Source: Pseudoalteromonas shioyasakiensis (lineage in GTDB: Bacteria > Pseudomonadota > Gammaproteobacteria > Enterobacterales > Alteromonadaceae). From it: a stretch of 39,232 nt of DNA. Below are positions 24,137-32,240 of the stretch, piece by piece. Made by a program: the position numbers and the translations under genes. The notes beneath the pieces are model-generated. The model made no database searches. It had not been told where the DNA came from and saw nothing but the letters and a program-made list of their open reading frames with translations. The stretch's first letter is position 1. Each line of letters opens with the position of its first letter. The DNA is taken from assembly GCF_022398475.1 (NCBI RefSeq), contig NZ_JAKEVM010000028.1:1-39232 (forward strand), in the 5' to 3' direction.

Positions 24137-24445
24137 TTATCCTTTAAATAGCGGACCTTGATTAATTTTAGTCAATGGTAAATTTATATCAAAGATTATT
24201 CCCCTAACATTTGCAACTCCCATGCTCTTTAGGCGAGCTGTATGCATTTCTAGGTATGCCTTTGCACTGGCTTCATCTGCAAAGAGGTATATACCTCCTC
24301 CAAGCTTATCTGATTCATTTTCAGTCCAAATTTTCCATATTAAGCCTTCTTCCTGATTAATTGACTCTGCTAAGTCAACAAGGGCCTTCGACATTTCATC
24401 ACCCATTGCACCTTGATATTCAAAATCAACTTGTAATAGTTTCAT
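24137..24445 (-). CDS. ydhR: YdhR-family mono-oxygenase-like protein
   Basis: A protein of 102 residues that matches E. coli YdhR closely from memory: LAESINQEEGLIWKIWTE, GGIYLFADEASAKAYLE, MHTARLKSMGV and the C-terminal INLPLTKINQ. YdhR is a dimeric ferredoxin-like-fold protein of the ABM mono-oxygenase type with unproven substrate. It is divergent from the LysR gene at 24576, which suggests LysR control of the ydhR-membrane protein pair. Confidence 0.9.
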   Translation of the reverse strand: MKLLQVDFEYQGAMGDEMSKALVDLAESINQEEGLIWKIWTENESDKLGGGIYLFADEASAKAYLEMHTARLKSMGVANVRGIIFDINLPLTKINQGPLFKG

Positions 24446-24575
24446 CTTGTAGTCTCCAAATATAACGCTTTAAGCGCTGTGTTATTCATTAAACTTATTA
24501 TTCACTACAAAATTTGCACAATAAAGTTCATAATATTGTCAGTAACTGTAGAGAAAACTGACAGGTAATAATGCA

Positions 24576-25478
24576 TTGAGATTAAAAAGTACTCTGGAGC
24601 AATGGATTACACTACAAGAAGTAGATAAATCTGGCAGCATCCAAGCAGCCGCTGCTTCTCTGAATAAAAGCCACACGACTTTAATCTACTCAATAAAAAA
24701 GCTAGAGGCTCAATTGGGCATAAAGCTGCTGGAAATAAGTGGACGTAGAGCAATACTTACCAAACACGCTAAGTCCTTACTCAGAAGGGCTGAAAGCATG
24801 ATAGAACAAGCTAGAGATTTAGAGGCGATGAGCCAACAACTGTCCGTTGGTGTCGAATCAGAAATAACCATAGCTATGGATCATTTATGTGACCCTACTT
24901 TACTTTATAAGCCAATGAAAGAGTTTTTAAAAGTTAACACAACGACATCTATTCAGATTATAGAAACATCGTTGTCGAAAACCTCTGAAATGGTTACTGA
25001 TGAGGAGGCTGACATAGCTATTATTACTTTGCCAGTGACTAATTATCCCGCACAAGTTTTCTCTCTTACCACAATGATTCCTGTAGTATCAATCACCCAC
25101 CCACTTGCCGCTCAAGATTATGTATGTATTCAAGATTTGGCAATTCACAGTCAAATCGTTATCAGAGATTTAGGTAGGTTTTCATCTACTTTCGATGGCA
25201 AAAATGTAGGCTGGTTAAAAGCAAATCAAAGAATTACTGTAGATAACTTTGATCATGCATTTAGAGCCACTGAACAAGGGTTAGGATTCTGTCGTCTGCC
25301 TGAACATATAATAAGGAAAAGATATACTGAGAAGCTGAAAATAATCAAGGTAGAGCATAACGAAAAATACCAAGTACCTTTACATATTACTTTACCTAAA
25401 CGGAGTAAAACAGGACTCGCTGCCAGGACTTTTTATGAAATATTATTACGTGAAACCTATGCCTTTGAACATAAATAG
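24576..25478 (+). CDS. LysR-family transcriptional regulator
   Basis: A protein of 300 residues. The winged helix-turn-helix is at about 8-65 (VDKSGSIQAAAASLNKSHTT, then LEAQLGIKLLEISGRRAILT), followed by the usual effector-binding region. The likely start is TTG 24576, because the ATG at 24571 is followed at once by a stop; AGG upstream is a weak binding site. The divergent promoter region 24446-24575 with ydhR is the normal layout for a LysR regulator and its target operon. The effector is unknown. Confidence 0.87.
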   Translation: MRLKSTLEQWITLQEVDKSGSIQAAAASLNKSHTTLIYSIKKLEAQLGIKLLEISGRRAILTKHAKSLLRRAESMIEQARDLEAMSQQLSVGVESEITIAMDHLCDPTLLYKPMKEFLKVNTTTSIQIIETSLSKTSEMVTDEEADIAIITLPVTNYPAQVFSLTTMIPVVSITHPLAAQDYVCIQDLAIHSQIVIRDLGRFSSTFDGKNVGWLKANQRITVDNFDHAFRATEQGLGFCRLPEHIIRKRYTEKLKIIKVEHNEKYQVPLHITLPKRSKTGLAARTFYEILLRETYAFEHK

Positions 25479-25637
25479 CTAAAAATTGAATATGATTCTA
25501 AAATCTTATGTCCGTTTTTTCACAGAGCAAACCTTCGGCTCTAATACGAAATTGTCCAGAGGCGGGTTATGTATATAACTCGTCTTTGTCCAAAAACGAG
25601 TTTGTAGCGTTGGTTGGGGCTGTGATGAAGAAACCTG

Positions 25638-25773
25638 TATGATACTTTAATACGCAGTGGCAGCCCGATACTGACTTGGTTGTAGAAATTAGTATGAATC
25701 TTTTTTTGGGGTTACGTATCATTTAGAACGGTACGAACAGGGTTACTTGACTGTTTAGTATGAAACTTTATTC
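25638..25773 (-). repeat. Inverted copies of the 23.5-kb iteron-like repeat
   Basis: AGTATGAAACTTTATTC (25757-25773) is the exact inverse complement of 23509-23525. AGTATGAATCTTT (25691-25703) is the inverse of 23533-23545. ATGATACTTTAA (25640-25651) is a weaker relative. Similar flanking bases (GTGTG, GAG) extend the first match. The copies face those on the left and enclose the membrane protein / ydhR / LysR genes. The 25479-25800 gap has no gene. Confidence 0.82.
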
Positions 25774-25800
25774 CTCTCCCACACCAAGCTAACTTTATAA

Positions 25801-26862
25801 CTAACAGCCATGCCAGAACTCTGAGAGTTTGGCCATCTGATAAATATCGGTGCCGTCTTCATCATAATTTAGCTTGTTTTTATGTTGAATGGGACTAAAC
25901 CAAAAGTTAACCGGTTTACCGTTTTCCACTTTCTTAAAAGCTATTTGAATTTGTGTATTAGCATACAACTCTTCATGAGGATGATATAAATCACCGATAG
26001 ACTCGTATCCTTCAGGTGTTGTAAACATTACCTTATAATAACCTGGTCTATAGCTGTACTTTTCCTCAATCAATACTTTTACACTGTAAAAATTTGGTAT
26101 TACAAAGGTTCTGCTATCCAAGCATGACACACTATTATCTTTAACAATAAAATGTCTACCAGGGTGAGATTTAAGGTCTGTATTTGCTTCAAGCGTATCC
26201 GGGTAAGTAAATCCACTGTTATGGCCAAACATTCCTTTTAATGACTTCTGTCTATCTTTATAGCTAGAGTTAATCTCAGTACCATTTAGCATGATCACAT
26301 CGTATAAGCAGACTGAGCCATCATCGAGGATATACGTTTCTAAAACGCCACTTTCAAAGCTTCCAATTGCAACTTTAGAGGCAAGCATTTCCTGAATGTT
26401 TTTGTCTAATGTGAAAGCATTACCTTTAATATCTACAGCTTGTATTGAATTAATCGATTCTTGGCCAAGTTTTATATAAGCCCGCTTACCTTGCTGTACA
26501 GGAATAACAACAGGGTCATTTATTTTGCTAAGCTGTTCTGCAAAAGGCACGTCAAAGTCACACTTATACATAGGAGGCTTAAAATTGCTAAATGGCAAAC
26601 ACGGAACTTTAGTCTTTAATTGCTCGATAGGTTCATATCCATCAATAACCCTAGTTCGAAGCATGTTAGAGTAGTTCATTCGAGCAATGCCAAGGCAGTC
26701 GAATGGCATGCGAGCAGTTTCTTTCATATAACTTATTTTTTGCTGGCCATAATACTCTCGAACTTCAAACTGTGTTTCGTCATCGCTTGCGAAAAATGCA
26801 ATTTCACGCCAGTTCTCACGCTTTCCCGATTTATTTAAAATTTCTGACTCAACTTTAATCAT
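25801..26862 (-). CDS. WGR-like plus ATP-dependent DNA ligase-like protein, catalytic Lys apparently lost
   Basis: A protein of 353 residues, starting right after the upstream gene's stop. Residues about 15-78 (WREIAFFASDDETQFEVREY, then ARMNYSNMLRTRVIDGY) follow the WGR pattern. From 88 on, the order resembles an ATP-dependent ligase adenylation domain: PVQQGKRAYI (121-130) stands where KxDGxR is expected, GVLETYI (172-178) is like motif III, and LYDVIMLNG with Arg 204 (186-204) is like motif IIIa. The C-terminal part may be an OB fold. The nucleophile position appears to be Val or Gln, so catalysis is doubtful. This is the last gene of an exonuclease-annealase operon, where end joining or a structural role would fit. 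The assignment rests on pattern, not on a search. Confidence 0.4.
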   Translation of the reverse strand: MIKVESEILNKSGKRENWREIAFFASDDETQFEVREYYGQQKISYMKETARMPFDCLGIARMNYSNMLRTRVIDGYEPIEQLKTKVPCLPFSNFKPPMYKCDFDVPFAEQLSKINDPVVIPVQQGKRAYIKLGQESINSIQAVDIKGNAFTLDKNIQEMLASKVAIGSFESGVLETYILDDGSVCLYDVIMLNGTEINSSYKDRQKSLKGMFGHNSGFTYPDTLEANTDLKSHPGRHFIVKDNSVSCLDSRTFVIPNFYSVKVLIEEKYSYRPGYYKVMFTTPEGYESIGDLYHPHEELYANTQIQIAFKKVENGKPVNFWFSPIQHKNKLNYDEDGTDIYQMAKLSEFWHGC

Positions 26863-27777
26863 TCAGATAACTCCAAAATCAAGGTTATAAAATTCGCACT
26901 GATCTTCTGATGCTTCATTCATTTCGGTATCTTCATTACTCACTTGGCGGTTATGTTGGCCTAGTACGATAATATTTGCAGGTGGTTCAATGATGTCATC
27001 TAGTTTTTTTAATGCTTCTTCAAGTTCTCCACCTTCTGTTGAAACGTACTGTGAAGTAATTACGCAGCTAGCAAACTTATCGTTATTAGCCTCTTTGTAG
27101 TACTTAAAGAAATCAGAGTAATATGAAGTTAATCGGCTTTTTAAAACGGGTAAGATTGGATGGCTAATTACGCTATCCTGCATGTCCAGTGTTTTCAAGG
27201 CACGAAGAATTAATGCAAAACCAACCCATTCATGTGTATCGTTGAATACATCCATACCCCCAAATACGTTGTTTTGCCATGCATCAAAAGCAGAGTGCAT
27301 TTCATACTCATCCATATACCAAACTTTGCTTGTACCATTCTCAAACTCTAATAATAAATAGCAACCAGAGTATGAAGCCTCCTGAGTACTATCGCCTTTA
27401 ACGTGAGATACTTTGTTTGAGCTAACATCAATTGAAAACTTATCGTTGTCATAAACCACTGCAAGTTCATAGCTTTTTACAATACCTTGAGTTTCAAGGT
27501 AGGCAATTACATTATCTGTATTAAGTGCAGGAAACAGACAATATGCAGTAGTGTAGGGATGTTTCCTAACTCTTATGTTTACTAGGTTAAGCAGCTCAGG
27601 ACTAAGAGAGCCGATCAACATATCCAGTTCTTTAATTGTCGCAACAACGTCATCTAGGGCGCACTCTTTAATCAAAGCGGAATAATGAGAATGTGAAGCC
27701 AAGTTGAACAATGTTTCCCACTGTTTAATATTGTCTGAAGTAGATTTGATTAGCTTTTCAATTTGAACTGATAACAT
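26863..27777 (-). CDS. RecT-like second annealase (diverged paralogue)
   Basis: A protein of 304 residues; its ATG overlaps the recT stop (TAATG). Residues about 90-165 align by eye with the neighbouring RecT: VIAYLETQGIVKSYELAVVY, DNDKFSIDVSSNKVSHVKGD and SGCYLLLEFENG correspond to GILKLAYRSGKVKQINANVF, YEKDNFQYNGVNSKVTHTTT and GGYCQTELIDG. The N- and C-terminal parts differ, and the usual YKG motif is not seen. Likely it arose by duplication and took on an accessory role such as partner, regulator or loader for RecT. The C-terminus is acidic. Confidence 0.5.
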   Translation of the reverse strand: MLSVQIEKLIKSTSDNIKQWETLFNLASHSHYSALIKECALDDVVATIKELDMLIGSLSPELLNLVNIRVRKHPYTTAYCLFPALNTDNVIAYLETQGIVKSYELAVVYDNDKFSIDVSSNKVSHVKGDSTQEASYSGCYLLLEFENGTSKVWYMDEYEMHSAFDAWQNNVFGGMDVFNDTHEWVGFALILRALKTLDMQDSVISHPILPVLKSRLTSYYSDFFKYYKEANNDKFASCVITSQYVSTEGGELEEALKKLDDIIEPPANIIVLGQHNRQVSNEDTEMNEASEDQCEFYNLDFGVI

Positions 27778-28562
27778 TAGTACGCCTCACGTGAATAAGC
27801 ACTTTCGAATTGTTCTTCATAAGCTTGCTGATTGGAGCTGTGCTGACAATCTTGATCATCAAACAACATTGGGTCATTCATAACACTATCTCTATAAATA
27901 CAAGGGCAGAGAGTCTTCCAGTGACGTTTAATAAGGGTTTTCTCCCTCATTTGATCCACATGTACTGAAAGCCACGCTTCATTGCCCATCGCCTTACCTT
28001 GCTCTTCAATAGCTAAAATCTCCTCAGGAGGCATGACTGTAGTCTTAAAAGAACCATCAATTAGCTCAGTTTGACAATAGCCACCGGCTAATTGTCCACG
28101 CATTGCTTTAGATAGTACGGTTGTAGTGTGGGTAACTTTTGAATTTACACCGTTGTATTGGAAATTGTCTTTTTCATAAAAAACATTCGCATTAATTTGT
28201 TTTACTTTTCCAGAACGGTAAGCAAGTTTAAGAATTCCCTTGTAGCCTAATCCTAATTGAGTCACATATTGGCCTGATGATTCACTATATTCAGTTTTTA
28301 AAAAGCAAAGCTGCTCAGTAGGGCAAAGTGAAAGGCCTATTTTTGCAGCTTTTAAAAATGAACTGATTACGGACTCAACTGGAGTGTAAGGGAAGCTGTA
28401 TTCTACGTTTAATCCAGACATAACGATTTGATAGACGTAGTTTAGCTCTGTATTAAAGTCTAGCTTATAACCATTTTCGGAAAGATAAGCATCAAACTGG
28501 CCTTTGCATGCTGTTAATTTTCCATACAATAAATTTTGATATTCTTGAAGTGATAAACTCAT
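27777..28562 (-). CDS. recT: RecT-family single-strand annealing protein
   Basis: About 261 residues from ATG 28562 (minus strand); a GTG at 28571 lies in the GGTGAG binding site and is less likely. Typical RecT features: PVESVISSFLKAAKIGLSLC, then LGLGYKGILKLAYRSGKVK, VFYEKDNFQYNGVNSKVTH, and EEILAIEEQGKAMGNEAWLS before the basic EKTLIKRHWK. It promotes annealing of complementary single strands made by the upstream exonuclease. It overlaps the next gene by one base and follows the exonuclease by about 60 bases. Confidence 0.92.
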   Translation of the reverse strand: MSLSLQEYQNLLYGKLTACKGQFDAYLSENGYKLDFNTELNYVYQIVMSGLNVEYSFPYTPVESVISSFLKAAKIGLSLCPTEQLCFLKTEYSESSGQYVTQLGLGYKGILKLAYRSGKVKQINANVFYEKDNFQYNGVNSKVTHTTTVLSKAMRGQLAGGYCQTELIDGSFKTTVMPPEEILAIEEQGKAMGNEAWLSVHVDQMREKTLIKRHWKTLCPCIYRDSVMNDPMLFDDQDCQHSSNQQAYEEQFESAYSREAY

Positions 28563-28622
28563 AACGCTCACCGTTGAACTTGGATATGTAATTAGAATAT
28601 TTGATTTAAAAAATCGCGCTTA

Positions 28623-29759
28623 TTACCAGTCAATAACAACGACCTCATCGTTTTTGGTGTATCCATACCAGTTTTCACTATCTAAACATTCTTTAAGAGT
28701 TGCAATTGCTTTCTTCATGTCATTATGAGCAATCATCTGGCGGGTACGTTTCATCTCAAAAACCTCGCATATATCAGCCTCTAAATATTCAACACCGATA
28801 AAAGCAAACAATTTAACGGGAATACCTGCTAAATTCGCAACATACTTATAGAAACTCTCTTGAACGTCATATCGAAGATCTCGGCATTGGAATCTAAACT
28901 TATTTGGATTGGCTGAACGAGTAGACTTAACATCACTGGCAATTGCATGCTTGTTAATGTAATCGAATTTTACTTTAAGCATTAATCCTGAGTCAGGATC
29001 TCGCGCTATTACAGTAAGCTCCGCAAAGCCATTTGAAATTAATCGCTTAGCTCTAGCGTGAGATTTGAATGTATCCAAAATTCTATGGGCGTCATCCCAG
29101 ACTAAACCATCTATTGGTGTTTTATGGGTTATGTGTGACAACGCTCCATCGTTAAAAGCAGCTAATAGACTAGAACACTTATTATTTTCGACCATTTTTA
29201 CAGCTTCGTTGTAGGCTTTAACTCCAGCGCCTTTAATTATGGATTTTGTAATCAAATCATCAAAAATTAGGGTGTTTGGTTTAGCATCTAACAAGCGCTT
29301 AACTAACTCTGATTTAGTGCCTGAGACCTTTTGACCTGCGGCTTTTAATGCGTCCTTTAGCTCAGCACTTGTGTGCAGCGCTGTAGGATACTCAATGGCA
29401 AGAGGTACACGGAAATAGCGATCATAAAAACCAATTGGCTCTAATATTAACTCATGACCATAAGTGCCAGTATCAAGAGTGTTTCTTTGTGCAGCAGTTC
29501 GTTTTCTTTCCTCATTAGAAAAATATTGACGAAATACATGAGCTGGTGTGTTTTTCGCTAACTCTTTAATCAGAGATGAGCTATGAGCATCTAATTCGTG
29601 GTAAACAGAATTTGGCACACCGCTATAAATACCTTCAACAAGATCACCATTAGAGTCCAAAAAGTTTGGATTACCTAAATCATCGTATGCAGGCAGAATA
29701 GTGTTAAACCACTCTGTAGGTTTTTCTGTTTCTTGAACTTTTAGATTTGCTGATGCCAT
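28623..29759 (-). CDS. RecE-like exonuclease (PD-(D/E)XK) with inserted SAP motif
   Basis: A protein of 378 residues. The N-terminal GIYSGVPNSVYHELDAHSSS is the hallmark start of the RecE C-terminal nuclease family. Catalytic residues: Glu 247 region, Asp 266 (KFDYI), Asp 276-x-Lys 278 (SDVKST) and the Gln 300 to Tyr 304 motif (VQESFY). Residues about 129-159 (TSAELKDALKAAGQKVSGTK followed by SELVKRLLDA) look like a SAP DNA-binding motif placed inside the nuclease, which I do not know from standard RecE. As in RecE/RecT and the SXT exo/bet pairs it should resect double-strand ends for RecT. It heads the leftward operon. Confidence 0.88.
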   Translation of the reverse strand: MASANLKVQETEKPTEWFNTILPAYDDLGNPNFLDSNGDLVEGIYSGVPNSVYHELDAHSSSLIKELAKNTPAHVFRQYFSNEERKRTAAQRNTLDTGTYGHELILEPIGFYDRYFRVPLAIEYPTALHTSAELKDALKAAGQKVSGTKSELVKRLLDAKPNTLIFDDLITKSIIKGAGVKAYNEAVKMVENNKCSSLLAAFNDGALSHITHKTPIDGLVWDDAHRILDTFKSHARAKRLISNGFAELTVIARDPDSGLMLKVKFDYINKHAIASDVKSTRSANPNKFRFQCRDLRYDVQESFYKYVANLAGIPVKLFAFIGVEYLEADICEVFEMKRTRQMIAHNDMKKAIATLKECLDSENWYGYTKNDEVVVIDW

Positions 29760-29924
29760 GTTCTTGCCTTGCTCTACTTATTTAAAGTAGTAACATCATG
29801 TCATAGAGATTTTTTCGTGCTGAACTGAAGAAGAAAACCTATCTTCAAAGTTAATGATGAGAATTGAGCGCGATCTTTAATTTTATATAGATTGCTATTA
29901 TGGACAATTAAACTAGGAAACTCG

Positions 29925-30443
29925 ATGTTCGAAGGAAAAGCATTAAAAGATATTATTGGAAACCTTAGCGCTGATTTACCTGATACTCATTTTAGTGTTG
30001 AAGCACACCATCAAATAACCGATTTATTACCAAGCGAAATGGTCGAAATTATAAAAAATTATTTCGAGGATCTAACCATTCAGAATATTTTGACGGTGGA
30101 TGGAATAATACAGCGTATAGAGTGTGCAACCTCTACATTCACAGTGGACGTTATACCACTTACAGATTGGAATGAAGAATCGCCATGTGGTGAGTTAAAC
30201 ATTGTCGCTAATTTTAGCGAAAAATACAGATTCATTAACTTGATCACAATAAATGAAATCAATGAATCAGTACCTGGGTTGAAGTTATTCAGAAAAAATG
30301 AAAACTTACACTCAAGCACTCTACTGACAATATCATTTGGAGTCACAGCGCAAACTCTAATTAATCAGATAAATTATTTATTAGAAACAACTCAGCGGCT
30401 ACAGCTGTCTTTATTTGATGAAAAGTCGAACTCCGTAAATTAA
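29925..30443 (+). CDS. Hypothetical protein (172 residues), YbjN-like pattern
   Basis: The start is ATG 29925 with AGGAA upstream; an in-frame TTG at 29892 has no binding site. It is divergent from the exonuclease gene across a 165-bp promoter region. The segments FTVDVIPLTDWNEES and ELNIVANFSEKYRFINLITI followed by a C-terminal helix recall YbjN or type-III-chaperone-like folds, weakly. Function unknown. Confidence 0.6.
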   Translation: MFEGKALKDIIGNLSADLPDTHFSVEAHHQITDLLPSEMVEIIKNYFEDLTIQNILTVDGIIQRIECATSTFTVDVIPLTDWNEESPCGELNIVANFSEKYRFINLITINEINESVPGLKLFRKNENLHSSTLLTISFGVTAQTLINQINYLLETTQRLQLSLFDEKSNSVN

Positions 30444-30491
30444 TTTTAGCCCCCAATGATGCTTTCTGTTGGAGTATATTAATCCGATATA

Positions 30492-30522
30492 AAGACCATT
30501 TAATTTATAGTTAAATGGTCTT
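30492..30522 (+). terminator. 12-bp perfect hairpin downstream of the 29925 gene
   Basis: AAGACCATTTAA (30492-30503) pairs with TTAAATGGTCTT (30511-30522) around a 7-base loop. There is no long T run on the plus strand. A terminator is likely but not certain. Confidence 0.6.
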
Positions 30523-30637
30523 CCCCTACTAGGATTAAGTAAATTCGTATACGTTTCAAAAGAAATTAAACTAAATGATATCTAATATCATTCGCGTTTG
30601 TGTTATTGTTTCAGCAAAAACTTAACCAAGGATGAAT

Positions 30638-31132
30638 ATGAAAATTAAGGTTTATTATTTAAGCATTTTGCTCGCAATTTTTTCAAACACTGCATTTGCT
30701 GACTTTTGTTATGATGGTGAAGATATTGGTTTAACTGATTTTTATTGCGAATTTGCAGTAACTGAAGAAACTAGGGACTTTGTTTGCGGTGATCATCCAA
30801 AATATACTCCCAGGTGGACAAAAACAGTGAATGTTGATGCTAACGATATTGTTGAAATAGATCCTATACAATCATTTCATTTTGGTGTGAACTGTACTGG
30901 GAAAGAAATTGTATACAGAGATGACCAATGTGAAGAAAATGTAAGGCTAACTGTTAATTCCTGTAAAGATACGTATTTTTTTACCACAACTGCTGCTGGC
31001 GTCCTTTGTGGACGTATAACTTGGGGGATAGGAGCAACTTTTTGCGGAGCAGTTGGTTCGGCCCTTGTTCATAAAGCAATGAATTGGTGTGATGTACAAG
31101 GTGAAAAATTACTACAGAATTGTCCAAATTAA
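30638..31132 (+). CDS. Exported cysteine-rich protein (164 residues)
   Basis: ATG 30638 fits AAGGA at 30628-30632; ATG 30632 is too close to it. The signal peptide ends at AFA before DFCYDG. The mature part has about eleven Cys, suggesting disulphides, and a Gly/Ala-rich hydrophobic segment (AAGVLCGRITWGIGATFCGA then VGSALVHKA) that could insert into a membrane. No family recognised. The following small membrane protein is encoded 14 bases later and may be a partner, for instance a toxin-immunity type of pair; that is speculation. Confidence 0.65.
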   Translation: MKIKVYYLSILLAIFSNTAFADFCYDGEDIGLTDFYCEFAVTEETRDFVCGDHPKYTPRWTKTVNVDANDIVEIDPIQSFHFGVNCTGKEIVYRDDQCEENVRLTVNSCKDTYFFTTTAAGVLCGRITWGIGATFCGAVGSALVHKAMNWCDVQGEKLLQNCPN

Positions 31133-31146
31133 TAAAGGGGAATAAC

Positions 31147-31338
31147 TTGCAATATTTAAAGTCTGCCAGTGTAATCGTTTTTTGGCTGTTGGTATATTTC
31201 TATCTTAAATCTAATGGCTTCATTGAACAGGATTTCATTCCCAATAATATTGAGTATGTGTTTGTAGGGTTGTTAGTCTATGTAGAGGTTAGGTTACTTG
31301 TAATAAAATTAGATAGGAAGTCTGAAACAAAAAAATGA
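31147..31338 (+). CDS. Small two-span membrane protein
   Basis: TTG 31147 with AAGGGG (31135-31140) gives 63 residues; an upstream in-frame TTG at 31120 overlaps the previous gene and has no binding site. Two membrane segments (SVIVFWLLVYFYL and YVFVGLLVYVEVRLLV) and a basic tail. It overlaps the start of the next gene (ATGA). Confidence 0.55.
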   Translation: MQYLKSASVIVFWLLVYFYLKSNGFIEQDFIPNNIEYVFVGLLVYVEVRLLVIKLDRKSETKK

Positions 31339-32204
31339 AAAAATATATAACTGTATTTGCTTCCGTTATCTCCTTTGTTTTAGGTGGTGTCACTACCTTA
31401 TGGTTTGTAAAGTCAAATGAAATAGGGTCTTTTAACACATATAGAAAATTAGATAAGTCTTCTATTTTGGTAACTGAGTCTGAAAGTGGCGCTCCCAAAA
31501 AGATTATTGATTCCAAAATGAATACTGAAACAACTCAAAAGGTAAAGCAGCCTAATTCTAATGTACTATCCATTGCGGATATTTATAAAGAATCAAAAAG
31601 TAGTGGTGTTACATTAACGACCCAATTAATAAAAATGTTGGATGCAGGTGAGCTAAGTGAGAATGACATACAAAGGAGGAATGAAAAAGGTATTTCCATT
31701 TTAGATTCGATAATTCGTATGAAAGGACATGATGCGGGATTGCTTTTTAATAAATTGGCTGAAATGTAATTTGATCTTAACTTTTCCTCAATGCTTGATT
31801 ATTCAGTAAGGCATAACCCTAAGAATTTTGAAGTTCTTATTAACTTAGGGTTAGATCCCTATAGCCGAAATGATGACAATACAACTTTGTTCAATAGCGC
31901 TTTAGCAAATGGAAATTATGAATTAGCAGAATATCTATCAATTTTGGGTGTAAAATTTGAAAAGTTTTCTATAAATAGTGAAGAAAACAGTTTTGATGAT
32001 ACTCATACAGAATCTGTTGTTTATTCATTATTACAAAGAGGCTCTTCATCAAATAATAAACCTGAAACAATAAAGTTCTTATTAGAACACAACTTATATA
32101 CAAGCTCTGAAATTACTGAAGTTGTCAGTAATTTGTATGAAGTTGAGATCTTTAAAGTTGATGATAGGTTCAAACCTCTAAGAGACGCTCTATCTAAGCA
32201 GTAG
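31335..32204 (+). pseudogene. Membrane-anchored ankyrin-like protein gene with an in-frame TAA
   Basis: ATG 31335 overlaps the previous stop. The frame is open to TAG 32202-32204 except for TAA at 31767-31769 (codon 145). An N-terminal membrane anchor (ITVFASVISFVLGGVTTLWF) is followed by helix pairs of ankyrin type: KGISILDSIIRMKGHDAGLL before the stop, then SMLDYSVRHNPKNFEVLINL, GLDPYSRNDDNTTLFNSALA and NGNYELAEYLSILG. The stop falls between two repeats, and the following ATG 31791 has no binding site, so one broken gene is more likely than two. Single-base changes from AAA or GAA would restore it. The role is unknown; ankyrin repeats bind proteins. Confidence 0.75.
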
Positions 32205-32212
32205 GTAAGTTT

Positions 32213-32240
32213 TCAGTGTGAAGGTTAACCTTCACACTGA
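32213..32240. terminator. 28-bp perfect palindrome between convergent genes
   Basis: The 14-base arms (TCAGTGTGAAGGTT and its complement) meet without spacer, between the ends of the convergent 31335 and 33019 genes, and include the stop codon of the latter. T-rich bases lie on both sides. This fits a two-way terminator. Confidence 0.8.
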
